From Novakomyces olei (Eukaryota; Ascomycota; Novakomycetes; Novakomycetales; Novakomycetaceae): DNA of 64,000 nucleotides. Made by a program: the position numbers and the translations under genes. The notes beneath the pieces were generated by a model. That model was not told the origin of the DNA and did not search any database. It saw only the letters and a program-made list of their open reading frames with translations. Of the stretch, positions 33,385 through 43,960 are shown one piece after another (the stretch's first letter is position 1; the number at the start of each line of letters is the position of its first letter). The DNA lies in assembly GCA_016906335.1 (NCBI GenBank), contig JADEYG010000009.1:1417001-1481000 (forward strand). The letters run 5' to 3'.

Positions 33385-34134
33385 ATGGTTCTTGTTGCGC
33401 GCACAGAGGCCATGAACGCCGCGCTGGCAGAGTTGGCGCGCGCAGAGCCACAGAAATGGCCGCAACTTGAAGGCAGTACACTTGAAGATAGTACTGTTCG
33501 CGCGGCCGCGTCTGCTCATCTCCGAAACGGACGCACAGATTTCGCATTGCACAAACTGCTGCACAAGTCATTCATTGTCGTACCAAAGCCCCCTGCGCCG
33601 GAATTGACGCCAGAGCAAGAGCAAAAGGTAGGCTTTGTGCTAATTTTTTTCTTTCTTATTTATTTTACTAATTTAATTAATTTCTTTATTTTTTATTGTT
33701 TTTATTTTCTTTTTTCAAATCTGCTCGACACTGACAACTAGCGTGCTGCGTTTCGTTCTCATCTCGACAGATTGAAACGGCAACTCGCAGAGAAAGAATA
33801 CCAGGCACGTATTCGTGAGGTAAACCAATCAGCTGAGCCATTACGGCTCTTTTCCGCACAAGAAAAAGACGAGATAAGTGTACAGTTAAGTGCTATAATG
33901 AACATTTTGTTCTCTATGGCAAGCGTGGCTACTGCCGTTTGGTGGTGGACGGGCCATTGGACGCCCGGCAGCCGACTTGCGCTTGCGTTTGTCACTGTGG
34001 TGGTTGTAGGCGGAGCTGAGACTTGGCTTTTTGTACATCACATGCAAGCAACAGAACGCAAGCGAGCTGCACCTCCTCTAGAGACCCGTAATACATTAGC
34101 GGTTCGACAAGTGGGAGGCGCAAAATCAGACTAG
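33385..34134 (+). CDS. VMA12: ER V-ATPase assembly factor, Vma12/Vph2/TMEM199-like
   Basis: Probably needed in the ER to assemble the Vo sector of the vacuolar proton pump. Exons are 33385..33627 and 33742..34134, giving 211 aa (yeast Vph2 has 215). The N-terminal cytosolic half carries the family's LHKLLHKSFIVVPKPPAPEL motif. The spliced middle is a charged helix (FRSHLDRLKRQLAEKEYQAR). NQSAEPLRLFSAQEKDEI is followed by two hydrophobic segments (FSMASVATAVWWW; LALAFVTVVVVGGAETWLFV). The start ATG has a favourable CACC context. Confidence 0.85.
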
Positions 34135-34917
34135 AATGGGAGTATTTCCATGTCATTGTAATAATAGGCTTAACGGCTTTTCACTGGACACTTGCCCGCT
34201 CATTTTGACTGGCAACTGAGAGTTTATTGACTTGTAGCTCCGCTGCTTATAGCTGCGTCTAGAAAAGGGAGTATCCTCTATTCAATGCCGATTCTTATAC
34301 ATGGCGAGAAATGGACGCTGGTACGAATGAGCGCCGATTTAAAAATACTGCAAAGCGTCCAGACTCAAAAAGATGCAATGCTCGATTTTGTGCGGGCCAC
34401 GCTCTGCACGCCAAGGCTCAGCTAAGTCATGATGACTGTAAAAAGGGAAACGCCCGGCACATGTTCATTTTCTACACATTCTATTGACATGATCTATGTA
34501 CTGGTGAATGGTAATAACAAAGTCGATTGTGAGAGGCTTACGAAAAGCTTTACGACTAATCGACAATTTAATCGACAATTTATCGACAATTTATCCACAA
34601 TTTAATCGACAGTTTAATCGATAAACAATACACATGCAATCGTCTTTAATAATTTTCTGGCAAAATCATAGACAATACCTCTCAGTCCTCCCTCAGTGTA
34701 TCTATCGTCCGTAATAGCGAATCATAATAGTATGACGCAACACTCTTGCGTAAATTACGCTTTAGCGTAAAAGTTAATCTTGCGCAAAACTCGTACGTAT
34801 AATTGGCCAACAGGCTTTTATATACAGCGAGTTTCTACCAGAAAACCCTAAACTTATACTCGCTATATAACCATCCATTCACAATTAATAATAATATATT
34901 AATAAATCGCAACCACA
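34135..34917. other. spacer with TTTAATCGAC repeats and NFU1 promoter
   Basis: Holds a short coding-like stretch (annotated at 34285-34487). There is a run of five AATTTAATCGAC-type repeats at 34559-34622. A telo-box AAACCCTAAAC lies at 34843-34853, and TATATAA at 34864-34870, 48 bp before the NFU1 ATG. Confidence 0.55.
34311..34487 (+). CDS. Possible 58-aa Cys/His-rich microprotein (weak)
   Basis: ATG ORF starting MDAGTNERRF with a centre reading RCNARFCAGHALHAKAQLSH followed by DDC. The spacing C-x4-C-x2-H-x9-H-x2-C resembles the second half of an AN1-type zinc finger, but the first metal-binding half is absent. An alternative overlapping ORF in another frame (34285-34425, MPILIHGEKW..., 46 aa) also begins with ATG. 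The stretch is GC-richer than its surroundings. It could be a true small gene, an exon, or chance. Confidence 0.25.
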   Translation: MDAGTNERRFKNTAKRPDSKRCNARFCAGHALHAKAQLSHDDCKKGNARHMFIFYTFY

Positions 34918-35811
34918 ATGCCGATCGTGTATGCATCGTCAGCCCGAGGCAGCGGCCTCTGTGTTGCGTGTCTGCGAGGCGCAGCGCCCTTTACTGCTCG
35001 GCGCTTCAAGTTCCCGACAAGCGCTATTGCCAGCGGCAGCCAGCCGGCGCGGAAGCACAGCGTTTCGGCTTTCCGGCCGGCTCTGCGACCAGAGCCCCGG
35101 CTGCGCTTGGACGCAGCTCCGGGCTTTGCTCGCCAGCGAAATGCGAGTATAACACGCAGCCTGTGGATCCAAAGTGAGCAAACACCGAATGAAAACGCAC
35201 TCAAGTTTCTGCCCGGCACAGAAATTCTACCGGCTTCTGTTGGAGGCACAATAGAGTTTTTACGTGCCAGCGAAACTGCGCATGCGCCCTTGGCTCGCCG
35301 GCTTTTCGGTGTGGATGGAGTTGAGCATGTAATGTACGGGCGGGACTTTATCACCGTTGAAAAGTCTCCCGATTTCACGTGGGCTCAGCTGAAGCCGGAA
35401 ATCTTTAGTATTATTATGGAGCATCTGAGCTCAGGCCAGCCGGTTCTGGCCGAGGGAACACAGGTAGCCAGCGATACTGCGATACTTGACTCGGATGACG
35501 AGGTAGTGGCAATGATCAAGGAGCTTTTGGACACGCGGATTCGGCCCATGATCCAGGACGATGGCGGTGATATCGAGTACCGTGGGTTCTCACCCGACTC
35601 GGGTACTGTACGACTCAAGCTTCGTGGAGCCTGCCGCACCTGCGACTCTAGCACTGTCACTCTGCGGAACGGTATAGAGTCGATGCTGAAGCATTACATC
35701 CCGGAGGTGGAGGGTGTAGAGCAGGTCTTGGATCCGGAAGAAGAGGTGGCACTCGATGAGTTTGAAAAGTTTGAGCGCGATCTTGAAGCTCGGCGGCAGC
35801 ATGAGCATTGA
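34918..35811 (+). CDS. NFU1: Mitochondrial NFU1 iron-sulfur scaffold/carrier
   Basis: Delivers 4Fe-4S clusters to late targets such as lipoate synthase and complex II. Single 297-aa exon. The first ~85 residues are Arg/Ala/Ser-rich, a mitochondrial targeting region. The N-domain follows (NALKFLPGTEIL...RLFGVDGVEHVMYGRDFITV). The C-terminal NifU domain has IRPMIQDDGGDIEYRGF and the cluster ligand motif GACRTCDSS (CxxC). The acidic C-terminal tail is ordinary for fungi. Confidence 0.96.
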   Translation: MPIVYASSARGSGLCVACLRGAAPFTARRFKFPTSAIASGSQPARKHSVSAFRPALRPEPRLRLDAAPGFARQRNASITRSLWIQSEQTPNENALKFLPGTEILPASVGGTIEFLRASETAHAPLARRLFGVDGVEHVMYGRDFITVEKSPDFTWAQLKPEIFSIIMEHLSSGQPVLAEGTQVASDTAILDSDDEVVAMIKELLDTRIRPMIQDDGGDIEYRGFSPDSGTVRLKLRGACRTCDSSTVTLRNGIESMLKHYIPEVEGVEQVLDPEEEVALDEFEKFERDLEARRQHEH

Positions 35812-36201
35812 TTTTGACTGCTCTTCTTTTTCTTTTTTTTTATGATCAGGAGATTGTCTAGTATTGGGTTTATTGGATGTGGCATTAATCATATTTATTT
35901 GACGTTTTCCCTCGTAGTCTGTCTAGTCTCGTTATGCTGGTCGGGCGTTCACCAATGGTTCAAAGTACAGACTTGAAATTACGTAGGGGATAGTCCGTGC
36001 TTTACGTATTTTATATATAAAAGTAGTAAGTTTATAGCATTCAATAGAAACGTACCAATCTGACTAAAGTACTATATGCTATTACTATCAGACAGTACTG
36101 CTATAGATTGCAAATGTCATTATGAACGATACGTAATTGCAATAATTGTAACGTGATACAAAGGTACAATCATCTGGAACATATAATAAAATAAATAAAT
36201 C

Positions 36202-36237
<36 letters not shown>

Positions 36238-36272
36238 TAAATTCGAAATAATCACCTGTCGAGTGTATTGCA
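35812..36272. other. AT-rich spacer with (TA)n/(AAAT)n tract
   Basis: Contains a dinucleotide/tetranucleotide run, (TA)n then TAAA units, at about 36201-36241, just upstream of the His-rich gene. No other signal was seen. Confidence 0.6.
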
Positions 36273-36788
36273 ATGCCGCCCTCAGGCTCAAACCCGTATG
36301 AGAATTGCACTAGCGGCTCTTACCAGTCGCAAATGCACGCGCAGACGTATGAGGACAAGCACCATGACGCGTCTCGTCCGTTCCATTTTTGTCGGTTGCT
36401 GAGTAACAACTACCGCGACGCTAAACACCACCAGCGCGAACAGTTGCAGCAGCAGCACAATGACAGTGTCGCTAGGCGGCACTCACAGCACAGCCACCAG
36501 CACAATCATCATCGCCACTATGGCCACTTCCACGGCCACGGCCAAACGCAGGGCAGTTCTGGTCCTCAGCCTGGTCCTCAGCAGGGCTCTCAGCAACAGA
36601 TACCCAATTACCCTTACGACAGCGCCAAGGCCCCCGCGCCTGCGAGCGAGAGCAGTAGTACGGTGGACAGTATGAGCACTGGCAGCAGTGCTATTGATCC
36701 GCGCACGGGCCGGAAACCGCTGGTCAGAAACTCGAGCTTTGAGTATGCGGATTTCAAGCACCAAATGCAGCGCCAAGCCTGGACATGA
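36273..36788 (+). CDS. Unrecognised His/Gln-rich protein
   Basis: A 171-aa single-exon ORF with clear coding character: third-position GC, a long open frame and a defined ATG. I do not recognise the family. Residues ~52-90 are His/Gln-rich (HSQHSHQHNHHRHYGHFHGH), which could bind metal or be disordered. Then come Pro/Gln and Ser/Ala low complexity. The last 30 residues look ordered and conserved-like: DPRTGRKPLVRNSSFEYADF ending KHQMQRQAW. RNSSF resembles a basophilic kinase site. It lies between NFU1 and CDK8, both on the same strand. Confidence 0.6.
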   Translation: MPPSGSNPYENCTSGSYQSQMHAQTYEDKHHDASRPFHFCRLLSNNYRDAKHHQREQLQQQHNDSVARRHSQHSHQHNHHRHYGHFHGHGQTQGSSGPQPGPQQGSQQQIPNYPYDSAKAPAPASESSSTVDSMSTGSSAIDPRTGRKPLVRNSSFEYADFKHQMQRQAWT

Positions 36789-37593
36789 CGTTCAGTTGGT
36801 TGAGCAGCAACTGGCAATAAGAGTGCTGTTTAGGGGAAGAGCATACTGCCTAAGGCAATAAGAGTGTCAAGTGTCGAATGTCAAATGTCAAATGAGCAAG
36901 AGTAGCGAGTAGCGATTATAAGAATTAACGAACGTCTGGTTTTTGTCTCAAGTGCCCCCTCCAAATATCGCGGCCATATGGTTCTACGGCTAGCGTGTCT
37001 TGAGAAATGGGGGTTTGTGAGAGGAAGGCGTTGGTATAACGGGTTTCGGGCACAGTTGTGGCGTGGATTGTTAGTGAGCTTTTGTGCGATACGGTGACTG
37101 ATAGGATTAAACTAATTAAACCAATTATTGTCCGACAGCCGGAACTTTGATGAGTAGTTTGTTTGCAGAGAATAGAGAGAATAGAGACAGCAGCTAAACC
37201 AGTGTAAAGATGGAAAGTTTACAGCTTTGTAATTTTAGTGGAATGAACTAATAACATTATTGCTTCTTGTTGGCGGTCCGTAGGGAATTGAACAATTTGC
37301 CAAACCAGCCAATTTATTATTGCGACGCAAACAATTACAATAATGATGAAATTATAATAATGACGATGATTGTAATAAAAAGATGATAATATCAATAATT
37401 CAAACTGTATCCCCAATGATATCACATATATAATACGCACAGATAGTATACAGAGCAATATACAATAATTAAAGGAAAATGATCACTGAACCGAATCGCG
37501 AGAATAAGGGCCGCTGAGACAGCAACCAAATTATGGATAAACCAGATGCAATCCAGGTTTAAAGCAAAATCAAAAATGCATAATTAGCACAGT
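36789..37593. other. 0.8-kb spacer before CDK8
   Basis: No supported gene. Contains short direct repeats (GTCAAATGTCAAATG near 36880; AGAGTAGCGAGTAGCG near 36900) and AT-rich DNA. A 39-codon ATG ORF near 36977 is unconvincing. Confidence 0.45.
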
Positions 37594-39182
37594 ATGAGGG
37601 CCAGGGATCAGCAGGCGAAACGGTATGCCGTACTGGGGTTCATTTCGTCTGGCACTTATGGAAAAGTTTACAAGGCGGCTTCAAAGTACGTTGCATCGTT
37701 ATATATGAGACATTGGCTTATCGCTAAAGGACGCACAAAGGCTTGTTTGCAATTAAAAAGTTCAAACCCGATCGTGAAGGTGAGCAGGTCGCATTTACTG
37801 GAATATCGCAATCGGCATGTCGGGAAATGGCAGTAAGCTTCCAAGAGAAACTGATGAATTAAACACTAATTGATTCAAGCTGTGTCGAGAGCTTAGCCAT
37901 GAGAACGTTGTGGGATTAGTGGAGAGCATTTTGGAAAACAAGTGTATACATCTTGTTTTCGAGTACGCCGAACATGATTTGCTTGTACGCTCTCTTTTTG
38001 ACTTTAAGCTCCATGCTTATTTATTTTTTTCTTATTTTCTGTCAATTTTTATTCAACAGTTCACTAATAGCAGCAAATGATCCACCACCATATGCACCCG
38101 ACTGTACGGAAAATGCCTGAGCCAACTATTCGTAGTGTCATGTACCAATTGCTCTCTGGCATTGAATATTTACATCGAAATTGGGTTCTACATCGTGACT
38201 TGAAACCGGCCAATATTATGGTGAACTCCGAGGGTGTTGTTAAAATTGGTATTTTTTTTTCCTTTGTTTAATTTTGTATTTAATTATTTTTAATTTTTGT
38301 TGCAGCAACTGACAGATTTTGCAAATAGGCGATCTTGGTCTCGCCCGACTTTACCATTCGTTGCCACAAACGTTGTACGAAAGCGATAAAGTTGTCGTGA
38401 CCATATGGTATCGTGCACCGGAGCTTTTACTCGGCTCGAAGCATTATACACCAGCTATAGGTGAGAATCCGCTTGATATGCATGCTAATAATCGAAAATA
38501 ACCATAATAAAACGAGATTTACTAATGGCTAGACATGTGGGCGCTTGGTTGTATTTTTGCGGAGCTACTTGCGTTACGCCCTATTTTTAAAGGCGAGGAG
38601 GTCAAAATGAGCAACAAGAAGCAGATGCCATTTCAAAAAATCCAGATGCAAAGGATTATGGAGATTCTCGGTACGCCGACGGAGCAGCAACTTCCGGAAT
38701 TACGTGCTTTTCCAGAATATTCACAGTTAGCTGCTATGAGGCCGATTTACTGGTGCAATCTTTTGGAAACGTGGTACTCGTCGTGCGGATCTTACTCCTC
38801 CCAAGGACTTGATTTACTCGGCCAACTTTTCGCTTACGACGCTAATGCTCGGCCGAATGCTAGTCATGCTTTAAAGCATCCTTATTTTACTGCCAGCGAT
38901 CCCCCAGTGAGCCAAATGAACTGTTTCCAAAATTCATCAGAGCGATATCCTCAACGTCGGATACAAACAGAGGATGTCGACCTCAACTCTGCAAGCTTCA
39001 GTGTCTCGACTGCTGCAAAAGCTGGTGGAGCTCCTCCTGCATCTGCTCAAAAAGCTGACAGTTCTTCTTCAAGTACTCATAAGCCGGGTAATGTCCCACC
39101 AACTGCTTCAGCAATAGCTGCCAAGCGAAACTTTACTGTCTCGGCCGCTACACAGGCTAAACAAAAGCGTCAGAAACGATAG
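37594..39182 (+). CDS. SSN3: Mediator kinase CDK8/Ssn3 (Srb10)
   Basis: Cyclin-C-dependent kinase of the Mediator CDK module that phosphorylates RNA polymerase II and transcription factors. Six exons: 37594..37685, 37730..37832, 37880..37984, 38074..38248, 38329..38460 and 38533..39182, giving 418 aa. The Gly loop is [11 protein letters not shown]. The joined exon 2 gives [16 protein letters not shown] and the SQSACREM helix, the CDK8-specific equivalent of [18 protein letters not shown] and a DLG instead of DFG (as in yeast Srb10) follow. The activation segment lacks the T-loop Thr, as in CDK8. [20 protein letters not shown] is typical. The C-tail is Ser/Ala/Lys-rich. MED19, another Mediator subunit, lies 16 kb away. 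Confidence 0.93.
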
Positions 39183-40059
39183 TCGACTGCATTTATTATG
39201 TTTCTTAGAGAGAGACGCCTTATCTATTTTATCTAACATTATTGCTCATTGTATTGCACTCTATTCTGCATTATTAAATCGTCTTTTGTTCATTGCTGAA
39301 TACGGACTATGATTATTAGTATGAACCACTACACAAATCAAGCGATCCCGCAAATAGAATATTGTAAGCAGAAAACGGAACTAAAGACTTCAGATTGACA
39401 GAGTCTTGCGATCATAGAGTAGAGAGCCAGAGAACAAAACAGCATAATCAGAGCCATAATCATTTCAGCAAATTTAGCACATTTTTGTTGAAAGGCCTTG
39501 AAAGCAATTTCGAGCAGTCAGTCCAAGGAAGCATGAGCGTGGAGCGTATGACGTAGCAAGCAGGCAAATAAAACACCATAAAAAAAAGCCTTGAAAAAGC
39601 CTTGAAAAAGCCTTTATTTTGGCTGTAAACAAAACAGCGACAACGGCTTTGCTCTTGCGATTACATACAAACTGATATTTTACATAATAAATCACGAATT
39701 GCCAGATAAATCAGTAGACTTGTCATTTAAGCAGTACTGCACGCAACGATACTTACATATATCGCCCACAGCTGGCAACACGTATGCTAAAAAAGCAAAA
39801 GCCCGGTTAGTCTGGATCGTTAGTCCGGGTGCTGTGTGCAAGTTCTGCCTTGCTTTCTAGTGTGCTCGTGAAAAAAAAAGAGAAAAATCGACGCAAAATT
39901 GCACCTGGCTCACTGCGCTATTTTATTATACTTTTTTCGTGACGAGGCTGTGATCACTACAATATTTACAGGGTTCATTTAGCTTGACTGAGGTAGCCTT
40001 GAGAGAGGAAAACCTGGGCACGACCAGAAGATTACGCAAGAAAAATAAATCGAGACACG
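39183..40059. other. 0.9-kb spacer CDK8 / PHB2
   Basis: AT-rich without a supported gene. Three direct copies of AAAAAGCCTTG lie at about 39581-39613, and a small CCCGG...CCGGG hairpin near 39802-39829. Confidence 0.5.
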
Positions 40060-41262
40060 ATGAGCAATTTACGCGGGTCGCAGCAGATGTACAACCAGTT
40101 CCGCCAAATGCTGGCCGCCCAGTCTCGCACTGGAGGCGGTGGAGGCAGAGGCCCCGGAGGGCCTGGCCGTATATTGGCCGGTGGAGGCGGTCTAGTAGCC
40201 TTAATTGCTGCTGGCGTGGCCATCAATGCTTCCCTGTTTAACGGTATGCTTGAGTATAAAAAATCAGGAAAATAGAAAAAAATTGGATCAACAATCGAAG
40301 GCTAATTGGTCTAGTCGACGGAGGTCACCGTGCTATTAAATATACCCGTCTTCACGGTGTGAGCCGGGAGATATACCCGGAAGGCACTCATTTTATGATT
40401 CCCTGGTTTGAAAATATTATCGACTATGATGTGCGGGCCAAGCCTCTCAATATTTCGTCACTCACGGGCACTAAAGGTATTAGCGCTAGGCTTTATCTCT
40501 TTCTGCGAAGATATTTACTTTTTGTAACGTATTTGTCTGCCAAATGCCGTTGTTTGCTACACCTCTTTTATTCCATTACCTCTCTTTTATTTTCATGATG
40601 GTTTGCGTTTGTCCAGGGTTTTATTTTATTTACTAGACTTGCACAATATATCTTGCAGTGTACTAATTTTAGATTTGCAAATGGTAAATATCACTTGCCG
40701 TGTACTGTCTCGACCGAGAGTCGAAGAGCTGCCCACTATTTATCGTACTCTGGGCACTGACTATGACTCTATTGTGATCCCCTCGATCGTACACGAAGCG
40801 CTTAAAAGCGTTATTGCTCAGTTTACCGCTAGTCAGCTGATAACGCAGCGTGAACGTATCTCCCGGCTCGTGCGTGAGAACATGCTGGGTCGTGCAAGCA
40901 AGTTCAATATCGTACTCGACGATGTGTCACTCACTCACGTGCAATTCTCGCCTGATTTTGCTGCTGCTGTAGAGCAGAAACAGATTGCTCAACAAGACGT
41001 TCATCGTGCTGCCTTTATCGTAGACTCTGCGCGACAAGAAAAACAGGCTCAAATTGTGGCATCTGAGGGTGAGGCTCGCGCAGCCAGCCTGATCGGAAAA
41101 GCAGTTGGGCAAAACCCTGGATTTATTGAACTAAAACGTGTGGAAACTGCACGCGAAATTGCTCACATTCTGGCTGATGGAAAGAACAAGATGCTATTGG
41201 ATTCACAGTCGCTTTTACTCAGTGTCGTTGATCCCAACCGGGATAGCAAGCCACGGAAATAA
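40060..41262 (+). CDS. PHB2: Prohibitin 2
   Basis: Forms the inner-membrane ring with prohibitin 1 and regulates m-AAA protease and mitochondrial stability. Exons are 40060..40243, 40315..40476 and 40673..41262, giving 311 aa. The N-terminus is Gly-rich and followed by a hydrophobic anchor (GGLVALIAAGVAINASLFNV). The PHB domain starts VDGGHRAIKYTRLHGV and continues EGTHFMIPWFE. DLQMVNITCRVLSRP spans the second join, and QFTASQLITQRERIS and the C-terminal coiled coil (EKQAQIVASEGEARAASLIG) are diagnostic. Introns end with CTAATTGGTCTAG and CTAATTTTAG. Confidence 0.97.
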
Positions 41263-42307
41263 GTCATCCCATCTAATTCACAAAATTGCGTTTACCCGTC
41301 CAGTAACATTTCGTCCGGTAGGATTGTGCTATTTTGGAATTGAACTAGTCCAGGATCGTAAAATATTTAAATGTAAAAAAAGATGGCTCTAAAAGACAGT
41401 CTATATATAATCATATTATTGGTATTAATATAGTGTAAAATGTGAACGCGAAGCATATGATGCGCAGTAAGACTCTGCTGACATTTTTTCAAAGACTCGT
41501 GTTGAAATTCTACATTATTAAAAGGCCGTCTCAAGATTGAAATGCTCCACGGTAATATGGAGACTACAAAATATAAATTTACTATATAAAATTTACCGCA
41601 TAAATTATACCTATAAAAAGTCTGCGATTAACAAGGTACATATCACTCAAGAGTTATATTGCAAAATGTTTCGAGTAATCTATACTGTTAATCGTTCATA
41701 AATCGTTCATAATTTTATTTAGTCGATTATTTAGTTATTTTCTTATTCTTTATATTATTCTTGTTGAAATATGGACTCTGTCAACTTATAAATTTACTGT
41801 TCTAAATACTCTCATTCCTTCAGCCAAAATTGAAACTATTACGATCTGTCTTTACCCCGTATTGCTTATCTACTTTCAGGATATGAATATATATATCTAT
41901 GGATGAAACCCTTTGACCTTAGGGGAATTTCACTGTCTTTTACTGTAGCAAGATTATTAATATTAACCGTTCGAACAACCTATCCAACAATAATTTACAT
42001 CAATAATTACAACAATTCTTTTATATTATTTGTCATAGTATTCTTGCATTATCCTCATTATTTTCATATTATTTTCATTATTTTTATATTATCCTCATTA
42101 TTTTTATATTATCCCTCATTATTTTCATATTATTTTCATATTATTTTCATATTATTCTTGTATTCTTGTATAATCCTCGTATTATTCTCAGTTGAAATAC
42201 TGGAATAAAACATTAATTCAGTAATATACGCAATAGATCTATCTGTTCACGCGTATAATATAATAAAGGCACAAATCGCGCAGCACGCGTAACAAGATAG
42301 CAGCGCA
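41263..42307. repeat. 1-kb AT-rich spacer with degenerate tandem repeats
   Basis: No supported gene. From about 42040 to 42185 the DNA is a degenerate array of ~15-20-bp units (TTATCCTCATTATTTTTATA and TTATTTTCATAT). The ORFs here are repeat translations. Confidence 0.7.
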
Positions 42308-43255
42308 ATGCGACACAAGCCAATGCTGTCGGTCGATGTGCCGCGCAACACGGACGGCACTATTGCCGCGGGAATTAACGGCTCCGGAAATAACGGCTCC
42401 GGAACGGCGAGCGGACCCGTAACGCCGGCGCCGCTAATGACTCCGCTTTTACGGGCGACGAGTGGAGCCGTGGGAGGCGGATACTTTGGCGCGGCAGAGC
42501 CGATGCAGCGGTCCGCGTCGCTCGCGTCTTCCGACGCCGATGACGACGAAGTCACGTGTGACAGACGCGAAGACGCGCGGTGGACAGAGAGCGAAAAACG
42601 CGAACTGCTCCGCGCGTATTCGCGTCTCGTTGATTGGCCAATCACGAGCGATCCAATCGCGCCCTTTGACGCGGCCGATCCGCCCCCGCATATATTGACG
42701 CGTGTATGCACAGACTACTTTTGCACAAGTAATCGCGCTCACAGTGTACGCGATACACGCGTCTGCCTCCGCAGTCTTGTAAAGCAGCATTACGCGTCTT
42801 TTATGGCCCAAAAATCGGCACATAATTTGCCCCACAATTTACGCGCCCACGTGTCGGCGGCCGACACGTGCGCCGGCAGCCGAATGCGGCACTTTGCCTT
42901 TGACGAGTCACGTGGTCTGCCTTATTCCCGACCGGTGCCTGGTAAAACCGGAGTCAGTGCCGGAGTCAGTGCTAATGAGCCTGCTGCGTCTGCCGCCACT
43001 TTGGAGCCGTCGCTGGCTTCGCCGTTTGAGGAAAAGACAATGATTTTCCCGACGGCTCTGCGATCATCGTCTGCCTCTGCTCTGCACAAGAATGGAGGAG
43101 CGAGTGCCGCTGTAAACGGCACTGCTCCTCTAAGACGTCGGAGCTCTTCTACTCGTGCTGCCTCGGGTGCTCGTGGTATTCCCATGACACGGACACCGAG
43201 CTCGCTGAGTCGGACCTCGACGGCCGCTGACTGGGAAGCTGAGCTGGAAGTTTAG
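42308..43255 (+). CDS. Unrecognised GC-rich protein with a charged helical core
   Basis: A 315-aa single-exon ORF with high GC and many CpG-ending codons, unlike the AT-rich flanks and less biased neighbours. I do not recognise the family. Residues ~1-80 are Gly/Ser/Ala/Pro-rich, and a short acidic stretch (SDADDDE) follows. A compact region ~90-175 starts ARWTESEKRELLRAYSRLVD, has several Cys/Trp/Tyr residues (DWPITSD, CTDYFCTSN, VCLRSLVKQHYASF) and looks folded. The first helix is SANT/Myb-like in character, but no complete domain is visible. The C-terminal ~120 residues are Ser/Ala/Pro/Arg-rich with RRRSSST (possible phosphosites). A hexanucleotide repeat follows the stop codon. Confidence 0.55.
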   Translation: MRHKPMLSVDVPRNTDGTIAAGINGSGNNGSGTASGPVTPAPLMTPLLRATSGAVGGGYFGAAEPMQRSASLASSDADDDEVTCDRREDARWTESEKRELLRAYSRLVDWPITSDPIAPFDAADPPPHILTRVCTDYFCTSNRAHSVRDTRVCLRSLVKQHYASFMAQKSAHNLPHNLRAHVSAADTCAGSRMRHFAFDESRGLPYSRPVPGKTGVSAGVSANEPAASAATLEPSLASPFEEKTMIFPTALRSSSASALHKNGGASAAVNGTAPLRRRSSSTRAASGARGIPMTRTPSSLSRTSTAADWEAELEV

Positions 43256-43960
43256 CCGGCCGAGTCGGCTTGGAATTGGAATTGGAATTGGAATTGGAAT
43301 TGGAATTGGAATTGGAATTGGAATTGCGTTCGCTTTTGTCATCAAATGGACGGGGACAAGAGTCTAACCAGCGAGGCTCACTGGCCGGCTTTTATTGATT
43401 TACTGCCCATTAATTATAGTGCATGTCGGCCTGTTTTGGTTGTTTGGCGGCAGATTTGACTTGTGTTGGGGTACCGGGGTTTATTCTTTTTGACGTTTAA
43501 TTTTATTTTATTTTATCTGATTGATTTTATTTTATTTATTTACTCTATTATTCATTTCATGTATTTTACTTTTACATATTTGTTTTTTTAAAACCTTCTT
43601 TTGTTTTGATTAGCAGGAACGTGTCAGTGTTGAGCTTGGCTGTGTAGGAGAAATAGACAAAAAAAGATTTGGTTCATCGTGTGCTCAAGGGCCTTTTGTA
43701 TTTGTGTTTGACTAAATGTACTAGTCAATCTTCTATTTTAGTAGAAATGTATATACCCATTGGGTTTGCATTTACATGTTTCCGTGTCTAGAACGGCCAA
43801 AGATAGACCAGAACTCTGTAGGTGATCACTATATAACAAATTGACACGATAAAATAATAAACAATTAAAATTAAATTCAATATGGATTGACTTGTGTAGT
43901 TAGCTACTAATGAATATTTTCTTTATTTTTTTTTCAAGCTTATTTTAATAATTCAATTGA
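43256..43960. repeat. spacer with (TGGAAT)n array
   Basis: Perfect TGGAAT hexamers, about 9 copies, run from 43271 to 43326, only 15 bp after the stop of the preceding gene. The remaining ~630 bp is AT-rich 3' flank with no supported feature. Confidence 0.85.

Noticed and set aside
34285-34425. 46-aa ORF MPILIHGEKW in the NFU1 spacer
   Set aside because: Overlaps the Cys/His-rich ORF in another frame; neither could be chosen with confidence, so only the Cys/His one is listed as weak.
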